Positions 19,209 to 28,097 of a stretch of 64,000 nucleotides of DNA are shown here, piece by piece. Origin of the DNA: Phocaeicola plebeius DSM 17135 (GTDB lineage: Bacteria > Bacteroidota > Bacteroidia > Bacteroidales > Bacteroidaceae); contig NZ_DS990130.1 of assembly GCF_000187895.1 (NCBI RefSeq), forward strand, positions 496,001 to 560,000. The letters run 5' to 3'. The notes beneath the pieces were generated by a model, which saw nothing but the letters and a program-made list of their open reading frames with translations, had not been told where the DNA came from and ran no database searches. The position numbers and the translations under genes were made by a program. Positions within the stretch are counted from its first letter, which is position 1. Each line of letters opens with the position of its first letter.

Positions 19209-19396
19209 AACTGTTATCCTTTCATTTGCTTTTTGTTAGTACCTATTGTATCTTAATCTCTAGTTTAGTTATTGTTTCTCGAGGTGCTCTTCGCAGAGGA
19301 CTTTTCAAATCTTTGTTACCTATTGTTGTTATCCTTAATCTTTTTATCCTTTCCTCCAGAACCCTTTCTGGTTCCTTCGTTCGTTTTATTACACTG

Positions 19397-19404
19397 CAAA
19401 GGTA
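19397..19404 (-). promoter_or_regulatory. Promoter of the small-peptide unit, with structured leader
   Basis: The minus strand reads TACCTTTG followed by C, a full -7 consensus. The leader downstream (about 19390 to 19209) can fold. CCAGAA/TTCTGG makes a stem with an AGGG loop near 19358-19373. CTCTGCGAAGAG near 19287-19298 forms a stem closed by a GCGA (GNRA) tetraloop. No other gene is visible between this promoter and the ECF sigma gene. Confidence 0.6.
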
Positions 19405-19492
19405 ATGCCTTTTTTTTGAAAAACATGTTTTATAGCATATAATTTTATTTTTCTGTTGTTTTGTTGATGTAAATCAATTGCTCTGGCAAAGA

Positions 19493-19569
19493 CTGACAAA
19501 TCGTCTGCTTCATTTGTCAGTTTTAGCTGACAGAATTTCATTTATATTCCTCAAAGGAGAATATGTCAG
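19493..19569. repeat. Cluster of four TGTCAG/CTGACA sites upstream of the ECF sigma gene
   Basis: CTGACA at 19493-19498, TGTCAG at 19515-19520, CTGACA at 19527-19532 and TGTCAG at 19564-19569, in alternating orientation. The middle two form an inverted repeat with a 6-nt spacer. The same 6-mer recurs four times upstream of htrA at 62381-62484. This looks like a set of operator sites. Confidence 0.5.
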
Positions 19570-19647
19570 TTCGGAAATATGGTGGACTTTTGGGGGTAAT
19601 CAATTGTTTGACCAGATTCTGTTGTAGATGATTGTGTACTCATTTTG

Positions 19648-19690
19648 TCTTATCTTTTATTTGTCCTGAGAATAAAAGATAAGATTTTTG
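19648..19690 (+). terminator. Terminator-like hairpin in the sigma-gene leader
   Basis: TCTTATCTTTTATT (19648-19661) and AATAAAAGATAAGA (19671-19684) form a perfect 14-bp AT-rich stem followed by TTTTTG. It lies 80 nt before the sigma ATG, so it either ends a short upstream transcript or attenuates the sigma mRNA. Confidence 0.55.
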
Positions 19691-19767
19691 TGTCTTTTTT
19701 TGTTACAAAAGATATAGTTTTACGTTTACCTTTTTGAGAAACGACTTCTACGACGATTCTAATAAGC

Positions 19768-20274
19768 ATGAGTAAAGAAACATTGATATCAACTTTCACC
19801 GATTTGAGAAAAAGTTTTCTCCAGTTGGCAATGCGCTTCCTTCCTAGCAGAGAGGATGCCGACGATGCGTTGCAGGAGGCTTTCTTCCGTCTGTGGAAAC
19901 ATGCAGACCGAATCGACTCGCGCGAAGAGGCAGAGGCGCTTACAGTTGTTACGGTAAAGAATCTGTGCATCGATACTTTGCGTAAAAAGAATCATTTGCT
20001 TACGGTGGAGCTAGACGAAAATCGAGATGAATCTATTTTCGATTCAGCAGCCGAGGTGTTGGAAAAGGAAGAGCAGTTCCGTATGGTTGAGCGTATTATT
20101 GAATCTAGATTGACGCCACTTCAGAAGCAGATTCTGCACATGAAAGAATATGAAGGAAAGAAATATAATGAAATAGCCGGCATATTGGGTATGCAGGAGG
20201 CAGCAGTACGTATGCAACTATCGAGAGCGAGAAAAGAAATTAGAGAATGTTACTTAAAACAAATGGAGCGATGA
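19768..20274 (+). CDS. RNA polymerase ECF-type sigma factor
   Basis: A 168-residue sigma-70 family member with only regions 2 and 4. Region 2: LRKSFLQLAMRFLPSREDAD and DALQEAFFRLWKHADRI (about residues 12-50). Region 4: LTPLQKQILHMKEYEGKKYN, then EIAGILGMQEAAVRMQLSRARKEIRE, a helix-turn-helix at about 112-160. The linker is short, as in ECF factors. Its stop overlaps the next gene's start (ATGA at 20271), so the membrane protein that follows is the likely anti-sigma partner. Four TGTCAG-type sites lie upstream, and a terminator-like hairpin sits in the leader. There is no TonB receptor beside it, so it is not a standard FecI-type iron or glycan sigma. Confidence 0.9.
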   Translation: MSKETLISTFTDLRKSFLQLAMRFLPSREDADDALQEAFFRLWKHADRIDSREEAEALTVVTVKNLCIDTLRKKNHLLTVELDENRDESIFDSAAEVLEKEEQFRMVERIIESRLTPLQKQILHMKEYEGKKYNEIAGILGMQEAAVRMQLSRARKEIRECYLKQMER

Positions 20275-20738
20275 AAAACAACGAACGAACTTTTCAACAG
20301 TGGAAAGAGCTGGCAAACCGCTACTTTGAGGCTGAAACGAGTGAGGCTGAAGAAGAAGCACTGGCACGTTTTTTAGCTACTCCTGCTGCACAAGGCAAGG
20401 AGTTCGATGAACTTCGTGCTGTGATGGGATATTTTGTTACAAGACGTTCCATATACAATCGACCGCATACACGCAGTGTACGAATGTGGCATTATGTAGC
20501 AGCTGCGGCTATGGGAATCATTGTTCTGATTACAACTTGGCAGCTGACGGAAAGAACCAATGTGTGTGTGGCTTATATTAACGGGGAACGTTGTACCGAC
20601 AAGGAAATTGTATTTTCCGAGGCTTTGAAGTCTGTGGAAAAGGTTCGTCACTATTCACCGGAGGAAACTGTCGAAATGCAGTTGTCGGATTTGTTTCAGA
20701 CGTTGGAAGAAAATGATACTATATCAATGGATAATTAA
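20271..20738 (+). CDS. Putative anti-sigma factor, single-pass membrane protein
   Basis: A 155-residue protein starting at the ATG at 20271 within the sigma gene's stop (ATGA overlap). A longer frame from 20247 is not needed. The N-terminal 75 residues are a charged helical domain (FQQWKELANRYFEAETSEAE) like the cytosolic part of anti-sigma proteins. One membrane segment follows (MWHYVAAAAMGIIVLITTW, about residues 74-92), then a 60-residue periplasmic tail with two Cys (NVCVAYINGERCTDKEI). It lacks a recognisable FecR domain. Position, coupling and topology support sigma-factor control; the family is not named. Confidence 0.7.
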   Translation: MKNNERTFQQWKELANRYFEAETSEAEEEALARFLATPAAQGKEFDELRAVMGYFVTRRSIYNRPHTRSVRMWHYVAAAAMGIIVLITTWQLTERTNVCVAYINGERCTDKEIVFSEALKSVEKVRHYSPEETVEMQLSDLFQTLEENDTISMDN

Positions 20739-20750
20739 TGACAAGATGAT

Positions 20751-21197
20751 ATGAAACGATGGGTTATATTATGGATAATCATGCTGTCTGTGTTGTCTGG
20801 GTATGCACAGAAAGGTATGCATGTAGACGCCTTGTTTGAAAGTCGCTTTAAGCATGATAAACGTGCCGTAGAGGTGCTTATCAAAGGGAAAGAATTGAAA
20901 AAGTATCATCTGACCTTGTTTCGCAGCTTGACAGTCACTGATGCTCCGGATGTGTCGGAAGAAATAGAGGAGTTGGTCAGTCGGGATGCTCTAGCGGCAG
21001 TTGATAAGGAGGAAGGCAGAGTGGGTAAGAAATTATATTACGGTTTTTACTGTTTTCCACCACGGGATGACAATTACAGGTATTTATTCTATCGGAATAC
21101 TTTGGTCGCGCCTGGCAGCAAAAAGAAGGCCGAAGTGACGGTGGTATACATGGAAGGAGAAGTTACTCTGGAAGAACTGAAACAGATGTTCAAATGA
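20751..21197 (+). CDS. DUF6108-like secreted protein
   Basis: A 148-residue exported protein (signal MKRWVILWIIMLSVLSGYA-QKG). The mature part is alpha/beta with HVDALFESRFKHDKRAVEVL, YHLTLFRSLTV, KLYYGFYCFPPRDDNYRYLF and a C-terminal VVYMEGEVTLEELKQMFK. I associate this with DUF6108, from memory. No enzyme motif. It is third in the sigma operon, 12 nt after the putative anti-sigma gene. It may be a periplasmic effector or a signal component of that system. Confidence 0.7.
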   Translation: MKRWVILWIIMLSVLSGYAQKGMHVDALFESRFKHDKRAVEVLIKGKELKKYHLTLFRSLTVTDAPDVSEEIEELVSRDALAAVDKEEGRVGKKLYYGFYCFPPRDDNYRYLFYRNTLVAPGSKKKAEVTVVYMEGEVTLEELKQMFK

Positions 21198-21225
21198 AAT
21201 GCAAACAAACAAGATACGATAAGAT

Positions 21226-22113
21226 ATGAAGAAAATGTTTTTGCTTGCAGTCACTCTGCTGACTGCAACTGGCGGATATGCCGAAAGTAGAGATTCACTG
21301 AAGGTGGAAAGTGTCATGAGTGTGGAGAATCCCGAACGGGTGACAATCACTGAGTCTGGAAACCGCTTCCTTGTGGAAATCAGTGGAAAGAAAGATAATC
21401 CGGGTTTCCGTTATGCTCGTGAGGTGGAAATATCTCCTTCGGATGTTTCGGTAACAAAGGAGCGCAGTGGCAACTGGGATTTTAATATTCCCTTTAGAAA
21501 ACGCACGTCGGAAAAAAGGCATAAGCGTAATGAGTTTGTGCTGAAAGATTTCAAGATAGGACTTTCCTGCGTGCAGGGAGCTCCTGAAAATATGGATGTC
21601 AGCATGGGATCATCATGGGAGGTTACTACTCCTACTCTCGGATGGCAGTGTTATCCGTGGGCTACGGAAACCTCTCTTTCTCTCGGAGTGGCATGCAGCT
21701 GGCGCAATTACCGGATGACTGGCAAGCAGCGTTTTATAAAAGATGCGGGTAGTGATATGTACATCGGTAGTTATCCAGAAGGAGCCGATATTCAGTTTTC
21801 ACGTATCAAAGTTTTCAGTTGGGCTGTTCCTGTCATGCTTACTCATGAAACAAAGAATAATTTCAACTTCAGTCTGGGAGCAATTGTCAATTTCAATACA
21901 CATGCCAGTCTGAAAACAAGGTATAAACAGGATGGGCAGGAATTTAAGCTGACCGATAGCAACATCCATCAAACTCCGGTAACAATAGATATTCAGGCAG
22001 CTATAGGTTATAAGACGATTGGATTTTACGTAAAATACAGTCCTTGTAAGATACTTGATACGGCGTACGGTCCTGAGTTCAGCGCCCTGTCTGTAGGTCT
22101 TGTATTGTTCTGA
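21226..22113 (+). CDS. Outer-membrane barrel-like protein of the sigma operon
   Basis: A 295-residue exported protein (signal ends near TGGYA-ESR). The first 90 mature residues form a soluble region (VMSVENPERVTITESGNRFL). The rest consists of alternating strands typical of a small porin-like barrel: ETSLSLGVACSWRNYRMTG, FNFSLGAIVNFNTHASLKTRY, IGFYVKYSPCKI, with the terminal strand ALSVGLVLF ending in Phe. No substrate is evident. It is the fourth and last gene of the sigma operon, 28 nt after the DUF6108-like gene, and is followed by a strong terminator. The set sigma - membrane protein - periplasmic protein - barrel suggests an envelope-sensing unit. Confidence 0.65.
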   Translation: MKKMFLLAVTLLTATGGYAESRDSLKVESVMSVENPERVTITESGNRFLVEISGKKDNPGFRYAREVEISPSDVSVTKERSGNWDFNIPFRKRTSEKRHKRNEFVLKDFKIGLSCVQGAPENMDVSMGSSWEVTTPTLGWQCYPWATETSLSLGVACSWRNYRMTGKQRFIKDAGSDMYIGSYPEGADIQFSRIKVFSWAVPVMLTHETKNNFNFSLGAIVNFNTHASLKTRYKQDGQEFKLTDSNIHQTPVTIDIQAAIGYKTIGFYVKYSPCKILDTAYGPEFSALSVGLVLF

Positions 22114-22126
22114 TTTATTAAAAGAT

Positions 22127-22170
22127 AACCCTTCCTAAATAACTGTCAGCTATTTAGGAAGGGTTTTATT
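22127..22170. terminator. Bidirectional intrinsic terminator
   Basis: AACCCTTCCTAAATA (22127-22141) and TATTTAGGAAGGGTT (22151-22165) form a perfect 15-bp stem with T-rich flank. It lies between convergent genes ending at 22113 (+) and 22189 (-). Confidence 0.9.
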
Positions 22171-22188
22171 TTTAGGGAAACAAGCAGC

Positions 22189-24867
22189 TTAACGCTTCAA
22201 TGCAGCAATGCTTTCTTTCAATGCTGCAATCTTCGTTTCTGCATCAGCCTGTTTCTTGCGTTCCATTTCAATGACATTGGCCGGAGCCTTGCTGACAAAC
22301 TTTTCGTTGCTCAGCTTTTTCATTACGCTTTGCAAGAATCCTTCCTGATATTTCAGGTCAGCTTCCAGTTTCTTCAGCTCTTCTTCTACGTTAATCAGGT
22401 TACCCAATGGTACGGCATATTCTGTAGTACCCACCATGAAGGCAGCAGCTCCTTCCGACTTGGTTTCTACCTGCTTGATTTCTGACAAGTTGCAGAGTTT
22501 GGCAATTACAGAACCAAAGCCGGCTACCGGATTTTCTCCAGTTACTTCAAGTGCCAACGCTTCTTTCTGTGCGATGTTCTTCTGCAGGCGGATGGTACGG
22601 ATGCCACTGATTACTTCTTTCACAGCTTCAAACTGTGCAATCAGTGCTTCGTTGTAAGGCATGTCTTTTACGAGCGTCTGGGTCATGATGCTTTCGCCCG
22701 GCTGACGGTCGTAAATGTGCTGCCACAACTCTTCTGTGATGAACGGCATGAACGGATGGAGCAGTTTCAGCAAGGTTTCAAAGAATGCTAATGTCTTTTC
22801 GTAGGTTACCTTGTCGATAGGCTGTCCGTATGCAGGTTTCACCATTTCCAGATACCAGCTTGAGAATTCGTCCCAGAACAACTTATATACAGCCATCAAC
22901 GCTTCGCTCAGACGGTATTTACCGAAGAGGTCGTTTACTTCTTCTGCGGTCTTGGCCAGCATAGAGTCAAACCATTCAGTGGCCAGTTTGGCATATTCCG
23001 GCTGTTCGATGTCGGCTACCTGCCAGCCTTTTACCAGACGGAAGGCATTCCATATCTTGTTGTTGAAGTTACGTCCTTGTTCGCAAAGTGCTTCATCGAA
23101 AAGAATATCGTTTCCGGCAGGAGCAGCCAGCATCATTCCCATACGCACTCCGTCGGCACCGAACTGTTCAATCAGTTCCAGCGGGTCGGGTGAGTTACCG
23201 AGTGATTTTGACATCTTACGGCCAATCTTGTCGCGTACGATACCGGTGAAGTATACGTTGCGGAACGGCATGTCGCCCATGTATTCGTAGCCAGCCATAA
23301 TCATACGTGCTACCCAGAAGAAAATGATGTCCGGTCCGGTTACCAGGTCGGCAGTCGGGTAGTAGTACTTGATTTCTTCGTTGCCCGGGTTGTTGATACC
23401 GTCGAACAATGAGATCGGCCACAACCATGAAGAGAACCAGGTGTCGAGGCAGTCATCTTCCTGACGCAAGTCTTCCATCTTCAGGTTTGCATCTCCGGTT
23501 TTTTCCTTAGCCAGTTCCAATGCCTGTTCCGGAGTTTCAGCTACTACGAAACCACCTTTCGGCAAGTAGTAAGCTGGAATACGGTGTCCCCACCACAGCT
23601 GACGGCTGATACACCAGTCTTTAATGTTTTCCAGCCAGTTGCGGTATGTATTCTTATATTTGGCAGGGTAGAACTTCAACTCGTCGTTCATTACCGGCGG
23701 CAATGCCATGTCGGCAAAGTGCTGCATCTTGAGGAACCACTGCATAGACAGTTTCGGTTCGATGGCTACGTTGGTACGTTCAGAGAAACCTACCTTATTC
23801 GTATAAGCTTCTACCTTTTCCAGCAATCCTGCTGCATCCAGATCTTTTTCAATCTGCGCACGTACGTCGAAGCGATCCATACCTACATACAATCCGGCAG
23901 CTTCACTCAGTGTACCGTTGTCATTGAAAATATCAATAGAAGGAAGGTTGTATTTTTCTCCCAGCATGTAGTCGTTCACGTCGTGTGCCGGAGTAACTTT
24001 CAAACAACCTGTACCGAATTCAATGTCTACATAGCTGTCTTCAATAACCGGAATCACACGTCCTACCAGCGGAACGATAACTTTCTTACCTTTCAACCAC
24101 TGGTTCTTCGGGTCTGCCGGGTTGATACACATCGCCGTATCACCCATGATGGTTTCCGGACGCGTAGTAGCTACTACGGCATAACGGCGGCCCTGTGCGT
24201 CGCGGTGTACGATTTCACCTTCAGCTCCTGTTTCACCGCTCATGTCGTCATCAGCTACGTAATAACGCAGGTAATACAGTTTGCTATGCTCTTCTTTGTA
24301 GATTACTTCTTCGTCAGACAAGGCAGTCAGTGCTTTTGGGTCCCAGTTTACCATACGTACGCCACGGTAAATCAGTCCCTTGTTATAAAGGTCCACGAAT
24401 ACCTTGATTACGCTCTTGCTACGGGTTTCGTCCATGGTGAAAGCCGTGCGGTCCCAGTCGCATGATGCGCCCAGTTTGCGGAGCTGCTTCAGAATGATGC
24501 CTCCGTGTTCTTCTGTCCATGCCCATGCATGTTTCAAGAACTCTTCACGTGTAAGGTCTGTTTTCTTGATGCCTTGTTGAGCCAGACGATTTACCACCTT
24601 TGCTTCAGTAGCGATGGATGCATGGTCTGTACCCGGTACCCAGCACGCATTCTTTCCCATCATGCGGGCACGTCTTACAAGAATATCCTGGATGGTATTG
24701 TTCAGCATGTGTCCCATGTGGAGCACTCCCGTCACGTTAGGGGGAGGAATGACGACGGTGTAAGGTTCACGTCCGTCGGGTTTAGAACTGAAAAGTTTGT
24801 GGTCCAGCCAATACTGATACCATTTTCCCTCCACGTCAGCGGGATTGTACTTACTTGCTAATTCCAT
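22189..24867 (-). CDS. valS: Valyl-tRNA synthetase
   Basis: An 892-residue class I synthetase that charges tRNA-Val. The HIGH motif appears as [14 protein letters not shown] at about residues 41-54, and the KMSKS motif as [14 protein letters not shown] near 553. The CP1 editing domain lies between about 190 and 370 ([31 protein letters not shown], the threonine-rich and Asp residues that clear mischarged Thr). The C-terminal 70 residues form the ValS coiled-coil arm ([20 protein letters not shown]). Full length and in frame. Monocistronic on the minus strand, with a promoter at 24911-24918. Confidence 0.98.
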   Translation of the reverse strand: MELASKYNPADVEGKWYQYWLDHKLFSSKPDGREPYTVVIPPPNVTGVLHMGHMLNNTIQDILVRRARMMGKNACWVPGTDHASIATEAKVVNRLAQQGIKKTDLTREEFLKHAWAWTEEHGGIILKQLRKLGASCDWDRTAFTMDETRSKSVIKVFVDLYNKGLIYRGVRMVNWDPKALTALSDEEVIYKEEHSKLYYLRYYVADDDMSGETGAEGEIVHRDAQGRRYAVVATTRPETIMGDTAMCINPADPKNQWLKGKKVIVPLVGRVIPVIEDSYVDIEFGTGCLKVTPAHDVNDYMLGEKYNLPSIDIFNDNGTLSEAAGLYVGMDRFDVRAQIEKDLDAAGLLEKVEAYTNKVGFSERTNVAIEPKLSMQWFLKMQHFADMALPPVMNDELKFYPAKYKNTYRNWLENIKDWCISRQLWWGHRIPAYYLPKGGFVVAETPEQALELAKEKTGDANLKMEDLRQEDDCLDTWFSSWLWPISLFDGINNPGNEEIKYYYPTADLVTGPDIIFFWVARMIMAGYEYMGDMPFRNVYFTGIVRDKIGRKMSKSLGNSPDPLELIEQFGADGVRMGMMLAAPAGNDILFDEALCEQGRNFNNKIWNAFRLVKGWQVADIEQPEYAKLATEWFDSMLAKTAEEVNDLFGKYRLSEALMAVYKLFWDEFSSWYLEMVKPAYGQPIDKVTYEKTLAFFETLLKLLHPFMPFITEELWQHIYDRQPGESIMTQTLVKDMPYNEALIAQFEAVKEVISGIRTIRLQKNIAQKEALALEVTGENPVAGFGSVIAKLCNLSEIKQVETKSEGAAAFMVGTTEYAVPLGNLINVEEELKKLEADLKYQEGFLQSVMKKLSNEKFVSKAPANVIEMERKKQADAETKIAALKESIAALKR

Positions 24868-24910
24868 GGTTATAATATCTTTATTATTATGTTTATCGTA
24901 TAATCGGCTG

Positions 24911-24918
24911 CAAAAATA
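24911..24918 (-). promoter_or_regulatory. valS promoter -7 box
   Basis: The minus strand reads TATTTTTG followed by C, 44 nt upstream of the valS ATG at 24867. Confidence 0.6.
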
Positions 24919-25002
24919 ATAAAACTACTTGGATTTTAGGGGGCTTTGCCCGAAAACTTCATTTGTTCTGGCCCGATAGTGTAAGTACAGGCATTTTTTC
25001 TT

Positions 25003-25010
25003 TACCTTTG
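25003..25010 (+). promoter_or_regulatory. Promoter -7 box without a clear gene; 25011-25512 otherwise empty
   Basis: TACCTTTG followed by C is a perfect -7 consensus on the plus strand. The 500 nt that follow hold no gene I can support. A 147-codon frame from a TTG (25042-25485) is Phe/Leu-rich and has no family look or ribosome site. The promoter may belong to a gene displaced or deleted when the 25-36 kb island arrived, or to an RNA. This is also the left edge of the accessory region. Confidence 0.4.
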
Positions 25011-25512
25011 CAAATTAAAATTACGAAAAAGAACTAAGTGATTGAATATGAATTGCAGCTACCAACTCATAGTAGTAATAAGTTACGAATTAGTTAGTTA
25101 TCTGCTGTTTTATTTTTCTGCGCGTTGCGTAACTCTCAAAGAACTCTTCGTATGTAAAAGTAGTATTTTAATGGTATCTATTGACGAAATCAGCTTTTTA
25201 AGCTTCACAGACAAGTCTTTCTATAAAAAGCAAATTTTGATGATGCTTTTACGGCTGTTGTGCCTATTCATGTTCTTTTTTGTCGATTTCTTTATGAATA
25301 CACTTTTTTCGGTAAGTAGGCGGAGGAAAAAGGAAGTAGCAAAGAAAACGTTGTTCCAAAGAAGACTATCACTGACAGAAGTCTATTTGTTCCCATCTTG
25401 TAGATTTCTATTCAGAATAGATGAAAGTGGATATATGTATTTGATGTATGCTTTCAGTTTTCGCCTTTACGTTTATATCTTATAGAATTATAGAACCAAA
25501 TTGAATTTAAGA

Positions 25513-26427
25513 TTAGAAACGTTCTCGTTGTCCACCTGGTCTATTTTTCCTTTGAGGCATTGGTTTGTTCTTTACATCTTTATCAAAAATACTTATCCAA
25601 TTGGTTGACAGATTTCTATCTGAGACGTTTACAAGAACATATCCTGTCTCGCTCTTTAGATCGATAGGCTCGATTTTATATCCGTCAGCATTTTGAATAC
25701 CACCACGTTTCGGTTGCAGGAAGCCACCGCCACCACCTGAAACTATCTGATGGATGGTTTTTCCATCATGGGTTACGGTACAATGATTGTACTGATGGGT
25801 ATGTCCGCAAAAGTAATAGTCTATACCATACTTTTCAAGAAGGCTCCAGAACTTGTTCCTGCTGCTTTCGTTGGCATCAAGACATACCGGATGAAACGTA
25901 TTACAGGTGAATGCAGGTTCATGGCCAAATGGAACAATAATATTATCCTTATTTGCTTCTTTAAGAACCTTTTTTAACCATCCACTGTCAACGGTATGCT
26001 CGCCGTCCAGATAATTGTCCATTCCAATGAATGTTACATTTCTGTAGGTGGATACCAAGTTCAGGTCTGGAGAAATCATTTCTTTCCAGGGTTTAAGGTT
26101 ATCCCCTTTTACATCTGCTTCATGATTGCCTCGTATCGCAATTATCTTTATGCCTGCATCTCTTAGAGGCTGTGTTAATTCCTTCCACTGCGATAGTTCC
26201 TCATACATGCCTTGCGTTGTCTGTCTTTTACCACCTTGTATCAAATCACCGACAAACAATACAACCTCTACCTTGTTTTCAATCAGTGATGGTATAATCT
26301 TCTTAATGGTATAGGCATCGGGTACATGCGTATCCCCAACAACGGCAAAATGCCAGTTACCGTTCTGCGCTGATATAGGGAGGAATGATACTAGAACAGA
26401 AAATATAATAAAAATTATCTTCTTCAT
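25513..26427 (-). CDS. Secreted calcineurin-like metallophosphoesterase (second copy in the operon)
   Basis: A 304-residue exported phosphoesterase (signal cut near PISA-QNG). The five metal motifs of the calcineurin-like family are intact: GDTH (about residue 32), GDLIQGG (60), GNHEADV (101), GHEPAF (168) and CGHTHQYN (208). So a two-metal phosphodiesterase or phosphatase is expected. The tail is basic and Pro/Arg-rich (MPQRKNRPGGQRERF). It is a diverged paralogue of the enzyme at 28098-29036: both share ELSQWKE/QLSEWKE, GNHEADV/GNHEDDV and FGHEPAF. Last gene of the seven-gene operon, 24 nt after the DUF1566 gene. Substrate unknown. Confidence 0.85.
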   Translation of the reverse strand: MKKIIFIIFSVLVSFLPISAQNGNWHFAVVGDTHVPDAYTIKKIIPSLIENKVEVVLFVGDLIQGGKRQTTQGMYEELSQWKELTQPLRDAGIKIIAIRGNHEADVKGDNLKPWKEMISPDLNLVSTYRNVTFIGMDNYLDGEHTVDSGWLKKVLKEANKDNIIVPFGHEPAFTCNTFHPVCLDANESSRNKFWSLLEKYGIDYYFCGHTHQYNHCTVTHDGKTIHQIVSGGGGGFLQPKRGGIQNADGYKIEPIDLKSETGYVLVNVSDRNLSTNWISIFDKDVKNKPMPQRKNRPGGQRERF

Positions 26428-26451
26428 GCTATCATCTTTACTTGTTGTCTA

Positions 26452-27621
26452 TCATTTTATTTTTCTGACGCATCTTACGGCATTGAATACACAAAGCATA
26501 TCCTTCTGTGGTCCGAAGAATCGGGGATATTCTGATAATGAACCTGATTTAGGGTCACTCCTCTGAGCTCCGGCACCATGTACGTCACAGAATTCATTTG
26601 TACGTGGTTCTCTTCCCCATGCCTCGCCAAAACATACATAAACTGCATTTTTGTAAGGATTCGGACCATCCAAATGGGTGGTTGAGCTCCAATAATATGC
26701 ATATCCATCAACACCATCATAGAGTTCATGCTTGCTGCACTCAAACAATGGAGATATTGCCGGAGAATCTGTTACGGACGGTGCTCTGGTGTAGTCCACT
26801 ATTGACTCCAGTTCCTTGGCATTTGGAAGATACCAGTCTGAATAGCCTGCGAGTGAAAGTGTATCTGCATAGGCCAGAGCCTGTTTCCAGTCATAAAGAT
26901 TTCCGTCATCCGCTTTCTGCCACATCAGCCCTGTTGCATAATCGGTAACTGTGCCGTCACCGTTATCTACAAGCTGGTTCTTGCCATACTCTGTATTGCC
27001 TCTCACCATACGGAAATACATTTTGTTTTCTTCCCTTCTTTTCTTTAGCGGATATCCTTTTATTCTTCCGTCTACGAAATTGACGCCGAAGACGGTTGTC
27101 TGTCCTCCCATTGTCTTGCCTTTATAGATAGTAGATGACCATGTCTGTGCATCAATTTCACGTTCTCCCTTGCTCTTGTCACCTATAGGCTGGTTGAAAT
27201 AATTGGTATCAATATACGGAGTTATGACGCGCTCTCCCATAGACCTTCCTGTAAACTGTATAAGTGAATACAGTTCCTTTATTGTCGGCACACGCCAGTC
27301 ATCATAACCGCCGGTTCTGAGTTTTTCCGCTTTTTCCTTCGCTTCCTCGAAAGTCAGTTTCTCTCCCATATCCTTTTCCCACATAAGTCCGGTAACAAGG
27401 TCTGTAACCGTGCCGTCACCGTTATCTTTATACTTTGGCTGGTTTCCCTGTATACAGCCATCCTGTCCGTAGAAATCCTGTCCCGGTTCCGGCATGTCAA
27501 TTACCTTGTTGTTGCTGTAACATTCATTCTGTCCTGTATCCACTATTGGATATTTCACCTGCGAATAACCCGCCTGCATAATCAGTAATATTGCAGACGA
27601 CAAAAACAATCTTTTTTTCAT
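26452..27621 (-). CDS. Secreted protein with two DUF1566 (Lcl-type) domains
   Basis: A 389-residue exported protein (signal MKKRLFLSSAILLIMQAGYS-QVK). It carries two DUF1566 units. The first is at about residues 60-205 (GDGTVTDLVTGLMWEKD, GGYDDWRVPTIKELYSLIQF), the second at about 215-385 (GDGTVTDYATGLMWQKADDG, AGYSDWYLPNAKELESIVDY, YYWSSTTH, VRCVRKIK). This domain has a C-type-lectin/formylglycine-enzyme-like fold and usually binds rather than catalyses. The C-terminus (VHGAGAQRSDPKSG) is shared nearly word for word with the lipoprotein at 30757-32007, its paralogue. It lies 12 nt downstream of the small lipoprotein gene and 24 nt upstream of a phosphoesterase gene. Confidence 0.85.
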   Translation of the reverse strand: MKKRLFLSSAILLIMQAGYSQVKYPIVDTGQNECYSNNKVIDMPEPGQDFYGQDGCIQGNQPKYKDNGDGTVTDLVTGLMWEKDMGEKLTFEEAKEKAEKLRTGGYDDWRVPTIKELYSLIQFTGRSMGERVITPYIDTNYFNQPIGDKSKGEREIDAQTWSSTIYKGKTMGGQTTVFGVNFVDGRIKGYPLKKRREENKMYFRMVRGNTEYGKNQLVDNGDGTVTDYATGLMWQKADDGNLYDWKQALAYADTLSLAGYSDWYLPNAKELESIVDYTRAPSVTDSPAISPLFECSKHELYDGVDGYAYYWSSTTHLDGPNPYKNAVYVCFGEAWGREPRTNEFCDVHGAGAQRSDPKSGSLSEYPRFFGPQKDMLCVFNAVRCVRKIK

Positions 27622-27633
27622 ACTTTTCTTATT

Positions 27634-28065
27634 TTATTCATTGATAAATCCCTGAACTTCAAACTGTACGCCATTTGATGTGGGTATCTTCTTATACAAC
27701 ACATTGTCATAAGCATAAAGGACTTCATCTTTAATCTTCATTTTGGTCACTCCTTCTCTCGGTAATTCAGGTACAACCATTCCGATTTGTGGTTTAATCA
27801 CTTCATAGTCCTTATCCACAGATTTATAATATACTCCGTCTGCATACAGATAAGGGGCATCCTTATAATAAATGACAACACTTCTGGCCGGTCGTTCCTT
27901 TATTTTCGTACCGACAACTACTACAACCTTTCTAGGCTTTTTATGTCTGTGGCGGTGCTGCTCAACCAATACTACACGTCTTTCTCTTGCCGGAACGGCC
28001 TTTACCGTTGTACCACAACCTGTTATCAGGAATGCAGTACACATCAACAATACAAAAACTTTCAT
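27634..28065 (-). CDS. Small DUF6515-like lipoprotein
   Basis: A 143-residue lipoprotein: signal MKVFVLLMCTAFLITGC with lipobox LITGC (Cys17). A basic His/Arg/Lys stretch follows (EQHRHRHKKPRKVVVVVG), then YADGVYYKSVDKDYEVIKPQ, MVVPELPREGV and a repeat of the tyrosine pattern (AYDNVLYKKI). The 'YxxGVYY...PxxGxxVPxLP' pattern resembles DUF6515 surface proteins; that is a recollection, not a search result. No enzymatic motif. It lies 33 nt after the first metallophosphoesterase and 12 nt before the DUF1566 gene, so it is an operon member. It could be a cell-surface anchor for the secreted partners. Confidence 0.7.
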   Translation of the reverse strand: MKVFVLLMCTAFLITGCGTTVKAVPARERRVVLVEQHRHRHKKPRKVVVVVGTKIKERPARSVVIYYKDAPYLYADGVYYKSVDKDYEVIKPQIGMVVPELPREGVTKMKIKDEVLYAYDNVLYKKIPTSNGVQFEVQGFINE

Positions 28066-28097
28066 AAAGCTACATTAATTAGAATATTCAACAAGTT

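Noticed and set aside
23584..24465. 293-codon frame opposite valS
   Set aside because: A mirror of the valS coding sequence on the other strand; there is no promoter or family signal. The same applies to the long frame opposite the helicase at 55648-56592.
25042..25485. 147-codon frame after the promoter at 25003
   Set aside because: TTG start, no ribosome site, Phe/Leu-rich composition from AT-rich DNA, no recognisable domain. Kept only as a note on the promoter.
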